Assembly (NCBI RefSeq): GCF_001280065.1
Contig: NZ_LGEA01000036.1
Span: 62,001-126,000, forward strand
Source: Streptomyces sp. NRRL B-1140
GTDB lineage: Bacteria > Actinomycetota > Actinomycetes > Streptomycetales > Streptomycetaceae
Length of the DNA: 64,000 nucleotides
Reading direction: 5' to 3'
The translations under genes and the position numbers were made by a program. The notes under the pieces are model-generated. The model searched no databases, was not told where the DNA came from, and was given only the letters and a program-made list of their open reading frames with translations. Of this stretch, positions 42,100 to 49,752 are shown one piece after another. Numbering within the stretch: the first letter of the stretch is position 1; the number at the start of each line of letters is the position of its first letter.

Positions 42100-43461
42100 G
42101 TGAGCAAGGACCTCTCCCAGTCCGCGTACGACCACCTGTGGATGCACTTCACGCGCATGTCGTCGTACGAGAAGGCCCCCGTCCCCACCATCGTCCGGGG
42201 CGAGGGCACGTACATCTACGACGACAAGGGCAAGCGCTACCTGGACGGCCTCGCCGGCCTCTTCGTGGTGCAGGCCGGGCACGGCAGGGTCGAGCTCGCC
42301 GAGACCGCCTTCAAGCAGGCGCAGGAGCTCGCGTTCTTCCCGGTGTGGTCCTACGCCCACCCCAAGGCCGTCGAGCTGGCCGAGCGCCTGGCCCACCACG
42401 CCCCGGGCGATCTGAACAAGGTCTTCTTCACGACCGGCGGCGGTGAGGCGGTGGAGACCGCCTGGAAGCTCGCCAAGCAGTATTTCAAGCTGGTCGGCAA
42501 GCCCACCAAGCACAAGGTGATCTCCCGCGCGGTCGCCTACCACGGCACCCCCCAGGGCGCCCTGTCGATCACCGGCCTGCCGGGGCTGAAGGCGCCCTTC
42601 GAGCCGCTGGTGCCGGGCGCGCACAAGGTTCCGAACACCAACATCTACCGCGCCCCGCTCTTCGGCGACGACCCGGAGGCCTTCGGCCGCTGGGCAGCCG
42701 ACCAGATCGAGCAGCAGATCCTCTTCGAGGGCCCGGACACGGTCGCCGCGGTCTTCCTGGAGCCGGTGCAGAACGCCGGCGGCTGCTTCCCGCCCCCGCC
42801 CGGCTACTTCCAGCGGGTGCGCGAGATCTGCGACCGGTACGACGTGCTGCTCGTCTCGGACGAGGTCATCTGCGCCTTCGGCCGGCTGGGCACGTACTTC
42901 GCCTGCGACAAGTTCGACTACGTGCCGGACATGATCACCTGCGCCAAGGGCATGACGTCGGGCTACTCCCCGATCGGCGCGTGCATCATCTCCGACCGCC
43001 TGGCCGAGCCCTTCTACAAGGGCGACAACACCTTCCTGCACGGCTACACCTTCGGCGGCCACCCGGTCTCCGCGGCCGTGGGCCTGGCCAACCTGGACCT
43101 GTTCGAGCGCGAGAACCTCAACCAGCACGTCCTGGACAACGAGGGCAACTTCCGCTCCACCCTGGAGAAGCTGCACGACCTGCCGATCGTCGGCGACGTG
43201 CGCGGCAACGGCTTCTTCTACGGCATCGAGCTCGTGAAGGACAAGGCAACCAAGGAGTCCTTCGACGCCGACGAGACCGAACGCGTCCTGTACGGCTTCC
43301 TCTCCAAGAAGCTGTACGAGAACGGCCTGTACTGCCGGGCCGACGACCGCGGCGACCCGGTCGTGCAGCTCGCCCCGCCGCTGATCTCCGACCAGTCGAC
43401 GTTCGACGAGATCGAGCAGATCCTGCGCGCCACCCTCACGGAGGCGTGGACGAAGCTCTGA
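42100..43461 (+). CDS. Class III aminotransferase, probable putrescine/diamine aminotransferase
   Basis: A 453-residue pyridoxal-phosphate enzyme. K283 in CAKGMTSGYSPIGACI is the predicted Schiff-base lysine, D254 in LLVSDEVICAFGR the cofactor aspartate, and FTTGGGEAVETAWKLAK the phosphate cup. The closest family form is the pyruvate-dependent diamine or omega-aminotransferase group (SpuC-like) rather than GabT. The GTG at 42100 has GAGGA 11 bases upstream. With the Lrp-type regulator and the divergent dehydrogenase it would turn putrescine into 4-aminobutanal and then GABA, in parallel with the PuuB-like route. Confidence 0.88.
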   Translation: MSKDLSQSAYDHLWMHFTRMSSYEKAPVPTIVRGEGTYIYDDKGKRYLDGLAGLFVVQAGHGRVELAETAFKQAQELAFFPVWSYAHPKAVELAERLAHHAPGDLNKVFFTTGGGEAVETAWKLAKQYFKLVGKPTKHKVISRAVAYHGTPQGALSITGLPGLKAPFEPLVPGAHKVPNTNIYRAPLFGDDPEAFGRWAADQIEQQILFEGPDTVAAVFLEPVQNAGGCFPPPPGYFQRVREICDRYDVLLVSDEVICAFGRLGTYFACDKFDYVPDMITCAKGMTSGYSPIGACIISDRLAEPFYKGDNTFLHGYTFGGHPVSAAVGLANLDLFERENLNQHVLDNEGNFRSTLEKLHDLPIVGDVRGNGFFYGIELVKDKATKESFDADETERVLYGFLSKKLYENGLYCRADDRGDPVVQLAPPLISDQSTFDEIEQILRATLTEAWTKL

Positions 43462-43667
43462 CGCCCGTCGCTCCGATCGTCTGCCTGGATGATCAACACC
43501 GGCCCCGGTGCCGCCCGTTCGAGTGAGAAACGGCGGCCCGGGGCCGCGTGCTGTCCGGCGTCCCGCCGCCTTCTGCCTAGCGTGCCCAGTGACCGATCGG
43601 CCCTGCCTTCGTTCCCCCGCACGGGGGATGGCACGGGAACTACGGATCTGAACCGAGGTGTACGCGC

Positions 43668-44417
43668 ATGGAGGCCCCGCCGGACAACGACGTGCTCTGG
43701 GCACGCGCCCTGCACTTCCAGCACGACGACGGCTCGCCCGCGCTCTGCGGCGTCTCGCTCGGCGTGCGCGAGGGTGAGATCCTCGCCCTGAGCGGCCCGC
43801 GCGGCAGCGGCAAGACGACCCTGCTGCGGTGCCTGTCCGGTCTGGTGCCCGTCCGGCGCGGCGAGGTCTGGTTCAACAGCGTGCCCGTGCACACCATGGG
43901 TCCCCTCACCCGCGAGCGGCTGCGCCGCGACCGCTTCGGCTGGATCGACCCGGCCCCCTCCCTGGTCCCGGAGCTCAACGCCTGGGAGAACACCGCCCTG
44001 CCGCTGATGCTGCGCGGCACCAGCCGGCGCCGCGCCAAGACCGCGGCCCTGGAGTGGCTGGAGCGCCTGGACATCGGCGACAGCGCCCGCAAGCGGCCCC
44101 ACCAGCTGGTGCAGGCCCAGCGGCAGCGGGTCTGCATCGCCCGCGCGCTGGCCCCCGCGCCCTCGGTGCTGTTCGCCGACGAGCCCACGGCGCCCCTGCA
44201 CCGCGCCGACCGCGCCCATGTGCTGCGCACCCTCACCACCGCGGCCCGCTCCCACCGCATCACCGTCGTCCTGGCCACCCACGACCCGGAGACCGCGGCC
44301 CTCGCCGACCGCACGGTGTCCCTGCTCGACGGGCGGCGCGTGCAGACGGTGCATCTCCCGCCGGTCGCCGAGACCAACGAGCCGGAAGGCCGGGCGGCGT
44401 GCTCGCTCTCCGTCTGA
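43668..44417 (+). CDS. ABC transporter ATPase with a degenerate signature motif
   Basis: A 249-residue ABC ATPase of the MacB/LolD type. Walker A SGPRGSGKTT and Walker B VLFADEP are intact, and the switch region ATHDPET is present. The signature reads HQLVQAQRQRV instead of LSGGQ-QRV, a marked departure that could weaken ATP-driven dimer closure. GAGG precedes the ATG at 43668. It overlaps the permease gene by 19 bases. No substrate-binding protein is present, so it may be an exporter or a mechanotransmission-type system. Confidence 0.88.
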   Translation: MEAPPDNDVLWARALHFQHDDGSPALCGVSLGVREGEILALSGPRGSGKTTLLRCLSGLVPVRRGEVWFNSVPVHTMGPLTRERLRRDRFGWIDPAPSLVPELNAWENTALPLMLRGTSRRRAKTAALEWLERLDIGDSARKRPHQLVQAQRQRVCIARALAPAPSVLFADEPTAPLHRADRAHVLRTLTTAARSHRITVVLATHDPETAALADRTVSLLDGRRVQTVHLPPVAETNEPEGRAACSLSV

Positions 44418-46045
44418 CCCGCGGCGCCCACCCGGCCGTCCAGCTGCGCCGTCTCCTCGTGGCGGCCGCCTCGGCGGGCACGGGCTTCCTGCTGCTCTGC
44501 GCCCTCGGCTACGCGCTGGGACACCCCGGTGCCCCCGGTTCCGCCGCGCTGCGGCTCGCCTGGTGCGCGGCCCCGACGGCCGCCACCGTGTACTTCGCGG
44601 TCGCGGTCGCCCGTACCGACCCCGGTACCAGGCCCCGCGCCGCTCTCTCGGCGATCGGCCTCGGCCCGGTGCGCCTGATGGCCGTGTCGGCGACGACGAC
44701 GGCGTTGTCCTGCACGCTCGGCTCGATGCTGGCCCTGCTGGTCTTCCTGCATCTGCGGGGCGACCTGACGGGCATGCCCTTCGACGGCGCCGCCGCCGAG
44801 TCCCTCGCCGCGGGCCTGCCCCTGCCGTTCCCGGCCGCCCTGACCCTGCTGTCGCTGGTGCCCGTCGGCGCGTCGGTGGCGGTGGCCCTGGCCCTGCGGC
44901 CGCGCGAGGCGGTGCCCGCCGAGCCCCGGCCGGCCCGGACGTACGGCCGCTTCGGCGCGTACCGGCGCACCAGCGCCCGCGAGACGTTCGGGGCGTACGG
45001 CCGGTTCGGCCGGCAGATCGTCCGGCCCACGGGCGGCCCTGCGACCGGGCCCGCCGCGAAGGGCGGGCCGCCCGCCGCCCGGACGAGCGAGCCTGCCACG
45101 GCGGCGGTCGCGGGCCCCGGCGGGACGGTGAGCGCGGTCGCGGACCCACCGGCCGGGATGCCGGACCGCGCGCTCGCCGGACCGGCTGAACCGGCCGGCC
45201 CGGAGACGGACGCCGGGAACCCGGCCCGGCTTCCCTCGGCCCCCCACCAGGCCTCCCCGGAGGCAGCGGCCGCGAGCGCCCCGGCCGGCGATCCCGCCCA
45301 GTGGCTCAGCCCCCGCGCGGCGGATCCGGACGCGGCAGGCGCCATCAGCCCCGCCGGGGCCCTGACCATGCACCCGGGCTCGCACACCGCGGCCCTCGAC
45401 GCCCCCGACGGCTTCACCGCCCCCGACGCGGCCCTGCCGGACACCACCGCCGCCCCCTCCGGTCTGCCCTGGGGCTTCACGGTGCTGGCCGCGGGCCTGG
45501 CGGTGGAGAGCTACACGAGCCGCACCTCCCCCACTCCCCCCGACCTGTCCTTCTCCGGCGCCTCCCCCGGCGTGATGGCGGGCTGGGCCCTGGCCGCCGC
45601 CGGCCTGGCCCTGGCCGGCCCGGGCCTGACGCATCTGTGCGGACGGCTGCTCCAGTCGGCACGCCCCGGCGCCCGGCGGCTCCTGGCCGGCCGCATCCTG
45701 ATGGCGGAGTCCGTCCGCATCGGGCGCCCGCTGGGCGTCGTCTGCGCGGTCCTGTCCGCCGCGTGGGCCATGGCGCTGCTGCACGCCCCCGACGGACTCG
45801 CACTCGGTCCGCTCACCACGCTCGGCGTGGTCCTCGTGACCGGCTGCACCACGGCGACGCTCCTGACGGCCGCCGTCGAAGCCCGTCAGGCCCGGGCCGG
45901 CACCACCGCCGCACTGATGCGGCTCGGCGCCCCCGCCACACTGCTGCGCGGCGCCGCCGCCCTGCGCGCGTGCGCCCTGCTCGCCCTGTTCGGTCCCCTC
46001 ACCCTGACGGTCGCGGAACTGGCGGCGCTGCCCCTGGCGCGCTGA
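44399..46045 (+). CDS. ABC transporter membrane protein with a long disordered central linker
   Basis: A 548-residue protein starting at the GTG inside the end of the ATPase gene. Three or four membrane segments occupy about residues 18-165. A Pro/Ala/Gly-rich, probably unstructured stretch of some 190 residues (about 168-355) follows, with GRFGAY-type repeats near its start. Four more membrane segments follow (about 357-545). The FtsX-like halves are recognisable only by layout. In-frame repetition and codon bias continue through the linker, so it is real coding sequence. The substrate is unknown. Confidence 0.8.
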   Translation: MLALRLTRGAHPAVQLRRLLVAAASAGTGFLLLCALGYALGHPGAPGSAALRLAWCAAPTAATVYFAVAVARTDPGTRPRAALSAIGLGPVRLMAVSATTTALSCTLGSMLALLVFLHLRGDLTGMPFDGAAAESLAAGLPLPFPAALTLLSLVPVGASVAVALALRPREAVPAEPRPARTYGRFGAYRRTSARETFGAYGRFGRQIVRPTGGPATGPAAKGGPPAARTSEPATAAVAGPGGTVSAVADPPAGMPDRALAGPAEPAGPETDAGNPARLPSAPHQASPEAAAASAPAGDPAQWLSPRAADPDAAGAISPAGALTMHPGSHTAALDAPDGFTAPDAALPDTTAAPSGLPWGFTVLAAGLAVESYTSRTSPTPPDLSFSGASPGVMAGWALAAAGLALAGPGLTHLCGRLLQSARPGARRLLAGRILMAESVRIGRPLGVVCAVLSAAWAMALLHAPDGLALGPLTTLGVVLVTGCTTATLLTAAVEARQARAGTTAALMRLGAPATLLRGAAALRACALLALFGPLTLTVAELAALPLAR

Positions 46046-46160
46046 GGCCGCGGCCCCGCCGGAAAACCCGTACGAAAAAAATCTCCGTGCGGCGATGAGT
46101 TCCGGTCCGGCCCCCGGTCTATCCCGCGTAACGACACGGACGTGATGGGAGAGACCTCGC

Positions 46161-46568
46161 ATGTACCAGCAGATGATCTTCGTGAACCTGTGCACCGGCG
46201 ACCTCGGCGCCTCGAAGAAGTTCTTCACGGAGCTGGGCTTCACGATCAACGAGCAGTTCAGCGACGACACGACCGCCTCGGTGGTGATCAGCGACACCAT
46301 CGTGGTCATGGTGCACACCGAGGAGAAGTACCTCCAGTTCACCAAGAAGGAGGTCGCGGACTCGACGAGGACCAGCGAGGTGCTGATCGCGCTGAGCGCC
46401 GAGAGCCGCGAGAAGGTCGACGAGCTGGTCGAGAAGGCGGTCGCGGCGGGCGGTTCCGTCTCGGGCGAGACCCAGGACCACGGCTTCATGTACGGCCGCG
46501 CCTTCGACGACCTGGACGGCCACACCTTCGAGGTCGTGTGGATGGACCCGGCGGCCGTCCAGGGCTGA
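46161..46568 (+). CDS. VOC superfamily protein (glyoxalase/bleomycin-resistance fold)
   Basis: A 135-residue protein with the paired beta-alpha-beta-beta-beta modules of the VOC fold. It starts QMIFVNLCTGDLGASKKFFTELGF and ends AFDDLDGHTFEVVWMD, which contributes a possible metal ligand (E in FEVVW). It belongs to the PhnB/YdeM-like group with no fixed substrate. GGGAGAG lies upstream of the ATG. It is followed after 24 bases by the LOG-family gene and may be co-transcribed with it. Confidence 0.85.
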   Translation: MYQQMIFVNLCTGDLGASKKFFTELGFTINEQFSDDTTASVVISDTIVVMVHTEEKYLQFTKKEVADSTRTSEVLIALSAESREKVDELVEKAVAAGGSVSGETQDHGFMYGRAFDDLDGHTFEVVWMDPAAVQG

Positions 46569-46592
46569 CGGCGGCTGTGCCAGCATGGGCGC

Positions 46593-47714
46593 GTGCAGAC
46601 GATGCCCGCCCATGCGGCCCACCACGACGACCATGAGATAGAGAGCCTCGAGGAGTTCGACGCGACCGTCTCGGCGCGCGGCACCCTCGCCGGATACCGC
46701 GTCCAGGCCGTCGATCTGACGGACCGTACGCGCGAACTGCTCACCCACGACACGGTGGGCGCCGTCTTCCTGGGCTGCGCGATGCGGGAGGACGCGGCCG
46801 CCAAGGTCCGCGGCGACGGCGCCCTGGTCTTCCCCCCGGTACCGGGTCTGCCGTTCGACCCCTACCGCGGCCTGGTCTACTCGCCGGAGGAACTCTTCGC
46901 GTCGCTCGCCGAGGGCTACGAGGCGACGCCCGACGCCCTCGCCTACGCCTGGTTCCAGCGCACGAAGGCGGACCGCGACATCCACGCGTCCATGCTGCGC
47001 TCGATCCACGACGACTCCGTCTCGGACGCGCTCGACGAACTCCTGTCCGGCGCCCGGGTCGTGGGCGTCATGGGCGGTCACGCGATGGCCCGCGGCACCG
47101 AGGAGTACGCGGGCGCCGCACGGCTCGGCCGGGAGCTGGCCCGGGCCGGCTTCACGATCGCGACCGGCGGCGGCCCGGGCGCCATGGAGGCGGCGAACCT
47201 CGGCGCCTACGCCGCCCCCTTCGACGACACGATGCTCACCGAGTCGCTGGAACTCCTCGGCAAGGCGCCGCACTTCACCCCGTCGATCACCCAGTGGGCC
47301 GCGGCCGCCTTCGAGATCCGCGCCCGCTGGCCCCAGGGCGGCCGTTCGGTCGGCATCCCGACCTGGTTCTACGGCCACGAGCCGCCGAACGCCTTCGCCT
47401 CCCACATCGCCAAGTACTTCGCCAACGCCACCCGCGAGGACGGCCTGCTGGCCCGGTCGAACGCGGGCGTGGTATTCCTGCCGGGAGCAGCCGGGACCGT
47501 CCAGGAGATCTTCGACAACGCGACGCCCAACTACTACGAGTCGCGCGGCGAACCCACGCCGATGGTGCTGGTGAACCGCGTGCACTGGACGGAGAAGCTG
47601 CCCACGTGGCCGCTGCTCCGGTCGCTGGCCGCGGGGCGCTCGATGGAGGCGCGGATCGCGTTGGTGGAGCGGATCGAGGAGGCGCCCGAGGCGTTGAAAC
47701 GTCTCGGCGGTTAA
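46593..47714 (+). CDS. LOG-family protein (lysine decarboxylase-like Rossmann fold)
   Basis: A 373-residue protein. The LOG motif GGGPGAMEAAN lies near residue 190 and the second motif PGAAGTVQEIF (variant of PGGxGTxxE) near residue 296. LOG proteins are nucleotide 5'-monophosphate phosphoribohydrolases, known for making cytokinin bases. This long form has an extra N-terminal domain of about 120 residues and belongs to the bacterial PpnN-like or uncharacterised branch. The start is GTG 46593, with an ATG three codons later. The change from G to A in the second motif may affect activity. Confidence 0.82.
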   Translation: MQTMPAHAAHHDDHEIESLEEFDATVSARGTLAGYRVQAVDLTDRTRELLTHDTVGAVFLGCAMREDAAAKVRGDGALVFPPVPGLPFDPYRGLVYSPEELFASLAEGYEATPDALAYAWFQRTKADRDIHASMLRSIHDDSVSDALDELLSGARVVGVMGGHAMARGTEEYAGAARLGRELARAGFTIATGGGPGAMEAANLGAYAAPFDDTMLTESLELLGKAPHFTPSITQWAAAAFEIRARWPQGGRSVGIPTWFYGHEPPNAFASHIAKYFANATREDGLLARSNAGVVFLPGAAGTVQEIFDNATPNYYESRGEPTPMVLVNRVHWTEKLPTWPLLRSLAAGRSMEARIALVERIEEAPEALKRLGG

Positions 47715-47726
47715 TAAGAAGGCAAA

Positions 47727-47738
47727 GCAAGTGCTTGC
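47727..47738. promoter_or_regulatory. Short palindrome upstream of the LAETG protein gene
   Basis: GCAAG-TG-CTTGC is an inverted repeat 15 bases before a good promoter, a possible operator for the surface-protein gene. Confidence 0.4.
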
Positions 47739-47752
47739 AGGCTGCATATGCG

Positions 47753-47780
47753 TTGACACTACTTATGCGGCGCTTATAGA
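47753..47780 (+). promoter_or_regulatory. Sigma-70-type promoter of the LAETG protein gene
   Basis: TTGACA at 47753-47758 and TATAGA at 47775-47780 are separated by 16 bases. The AT-rich stretch is conspicuous. It would give a leader of about 75 bases. Confidence 0.6.
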
Positions 47781-47861
47781 CCTGAGGGTCTCACGGTAGT
47801 GCTGATGCCCAGTCAACACTGCCCCAGCCCCCCCGCATCAGCAATCCTGTAAAGGACAAAC

Positions 47862-48551
47862 GTGGCAGTTCTGTCCGTATCCCGCCGCGCACGTGCCGTG
47901 CGTGTCCTCGGTGTCGTCTCCGCTTCGGCCGCGCTCGCGCTCGGCACCGCCGGCAACGCGCTCGCCTGCAACATCAGCGAGTTCTCCGCCGAGGCGAAGT
48001 GCGATGGCGACAAGGGCGTCATCACGGTCACCGACGTGGACCCCGCCGGCATCCCGGCGACGGTCACCGTCTACCTGCAGAACAACGGCGCCGACGCGAA
48101 GAAGGTCGGCGAGCAGGTCGTCAAGGGCTCGCGCGAAGGGACCACCATCACCTTCGCCGACGACTGGAAGGCGAACGCCGAGTACCGCATCCACGTCAAG
48201 GCCGCTTCGTACGTCGACGAGGACATCAAGCCGAACCTCGTCACCCCGGCCACGGCCTGCAAGAAGGAGGAGGAGCCCCCGGCTTCGACTCCCCCGGCGA
48301 CTCCGACCCCGTCGGCGTCCCCGTCGAAGCCCGCCGAGGAGAGCGAGAGCCCGGCGCCGGAGCCGTCGGAGAGCCAGAGCAGCTCGCCGGCGGGCAACGC
48401 GCCCGCTCCGGCCGGTGACTCCAACCTCGCCGAGACCGGTGCAAACTCCAACACCGGCCTCATCGCCGGCATCGCGGCGGCCCTGGTCGTCGTCGGTGGC
48501 GGTGCGGTGTTCTTCGGCATGCGCCGCCGCGGAGCGAACAGCGACAGCTGA
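47862..48551 (+). CDS. LAETG-anchored cell-wall surface protein
   Basis: A 229-residue secreted protein. A Sec signal peptide ends near GNALA-CN (about residue 36). A compact domain with two cysteines ([12 protein letters not shown]..., ATACKK) spans to about 130. A Pro/Ser/Glu-rich wall-spanning linker follows (about 133-190). The C-terminus is a sortase signal, LAETG, then a membrane segment ([20 protein letters not shown]) and RRRG. LAxTG is the Streptomyces class E sortase motif also used by long chaplins, but this protein has no chaplin domain. AAAGGA lies 5 bases before the GTG. The function at the surface is unknown. Confidence 0.9.
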   Translation: MAVLSVSRRARAVRVLGVVSASAALALGTAGNALACNISEFSAEAKCDGDKGVITVTDVDPAGIPATVTVYLQNNGADAKKVGEQVVKGSREGTTITFADDWKANAEYRIHVKAASYVDEDIKPNLVTPATACKKEEEPPASTPPATPTPSASPSKPAEESESPAPEPSESQSSSPAGNAPAPAGDSNLAETGANSNTGLIAGIAAALVVVGGGAVFFGMRRRGANSDS

Positions 48552-48568
48552 CGCCCGCGCAGACCGTG

Positions 48569-48604
48569 ACGTGGCCCGTCCCCCAACCCGGGGGCGGGCC
48601 ACGT
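48569..48604. terminator. Terminator after the LAETG protein gene
   Basis: ACGTGGCCCGTCCCCC pairs with GGGGGCGGGCCACGT with one unpaired base. Confidence 0.75.
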
Positions 48605-48636
48605 CCCGTCTCACCCGAACGTCGCCCGCCAGAAGT

Positions 48637-48708
48637 GACCACCGACCTCAACAGGCCTACCTGGCGGGCGATCTCATCGCGGTAGCGGTCGTGCGCGAGT
48701 GGTGTCAT
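48637..48708 (-). pseudogene. Remnant N-terminus of a mycothiol-dependent maleylpyruvate-isomerase-type gene
   Basis: From an ATG at 48708 the frame reads MTPLAHDRYRDEIARQVGLL then RSVV. This matches the start of Streptomyces proteins with the mycothiol-dependent (MDMPI) N-terminal domain, which continue with a conserved TVPSCPGW-type segment. That segment is absent here: the frame runs into unrelated sequence and the neighbouring terminator. About 24 codons survive, so this looks like a deletion remnant rather than a gene. The match is from memory of the family and is short. Confidence 0.5.
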
Positions 48709-48732
48709 GCCCCGCACCCCAGGGCGGGACGA

Positions 48733-49752
48733 TCAGTCGAGCACCACGACTTCCGCCGCGTCGAACTCCACGCCGACCTCGTCCCCCACCCCGGGTGCCG
48801 CCCGCAGTGCGCACGCCGCCTCCAGGCGCGGGGCGTCCTGGGGCTGGAGGTGGAGGGCGACATGGGTGCCCTTGAACGTACGCGCGGTCACCGTGCAGCG
48901 CAGGCCCGTGTCGGCGGCCACCAGGCGGACCCCGGCGGGCCGCACCAGCAGGGTACGGGTGCCCTGCGGGGCGCCCTCCGGGACCGGCACCTTGCCCCAG
49001 GGCGTGTCCGCCGCCTCCGTCCCGACGGTCGCCTCGGCCACGTTCTCGAAGCCGAGGAAGCGGGCCACGAAGGCGTCGGCGGGCCGCTGCCACACGTCGA
49101 GGGGCGTACCGGACTGGGCGATCCGCCCGTCCCGCATCACCACGACCCGGTCGGCCAGCGCGAAGGCCTCCCCCTGGTCGTGTGTCACGGCGAGCACGGT
49201 CGTTCCCAACCGGCCGAACAGTTCCTTCAGTTCGACGACCAGCCGTTCCCGCAGCGACCGGTCGAGCTGTCCCAGCGGCTCGTCCAGCATCAGCAGCCGG
49301 GGGCTCGGCGCGAGGGCCCGGGCCAGCGCCACCCGCTGCTGCTCTCCGCCGGACAGCGCGGCGACGGCCCTGCGGCCCGCGCCCGGCAGTCCCACGAGGT
49401 CCAGCAACTCCTGGACCCGCTCGGCCTGTCGACGCTTCGGCTCGCCGCGCATCCGCAACCCGAACGCCACGTTGCCGGCCACGTCCCGCTGCGGGAAGAG
49501 CTGGTGGTCCTGGAACATCAGCCCGACCCCGCGCCGGTGGGCGGGCACGCCCGCCTGGTCACGCCCGTCGAGCACCACCCGGCCGGCGTCGAGCGGTTGC
49601 AGCCCGGCCACCGCCCGCAGCAGGGTCGACTTGCCGCTGCCGCTGGGGCCCAGGACGCACACGATCTCGTGCTCGGCGACCTCCAGACCGACGGCGTCCA
49701 GCACGGCACGCCCACCGAAGCGGACCGTCGCGTTCCGCAGGTCAAGCAGCAT
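48733..49752 (-). CDS. Thiamine-type ABC transporter ATPase
   Basis: A 339-residue ABC ATPase. Walker A is GPSGSGKST, the signature LSGGEQQR, Walker B LLMLDEP and the switch THDQGEA. A C-terminal TOBE-like domain of about 100 residues makes it longer than ThiQ of E. coli. The ATG overlaps the permease stop by one base (TGATG). It is the third gene behind the TPP riboswitch. Confidence 0.88.
   Translation of the reverse strand: MLLDLRNATVRFGGRAVLDAVGLEVAEHEIVCVLGPSGSGKSTLLRAVAGLQPLDAGRVVLDGRDQAGVPAHRRGVGLMFQDHQLFPQRDVAGNVAFGLRMRGEPKRRQAERVQELLDLVGLPGAGRRAVAALSGGEQQRVALARALAPSPRLLMLDEPLGQLDRSLRERLVVELKELFGRLGTTVLAVTHDQGEAFALADRVVVMRDGRIAQSGTPLDVWQRPADAFVARFLGFENVAEATVGTEAADTPWGKVPVPEGAPQGTRTLLVRPAGVRLVAADTGLRCTVTARTFKGTHVALHLQPQDAPRLEAACALRAAPGVGDEVGVEFDAAEVVVLD

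Noticed and set aside
43640..46804. A 1054-codon minus-strand open frame opposite the ABC pair and LOG gene
   Set aside because: Long antisense frames arise easily at this GC content. The product is low-complexity, and plus-strand genes with clear motifs occupy the same DNA.
48460..48717. An 85-codon minus-strand frame as an intact gene
   Set aside because: Only its first 24 or so codons resemble a protein family; the rest crosses the terminator of the opposite gene. It is kept as a pseudogene remnant only.
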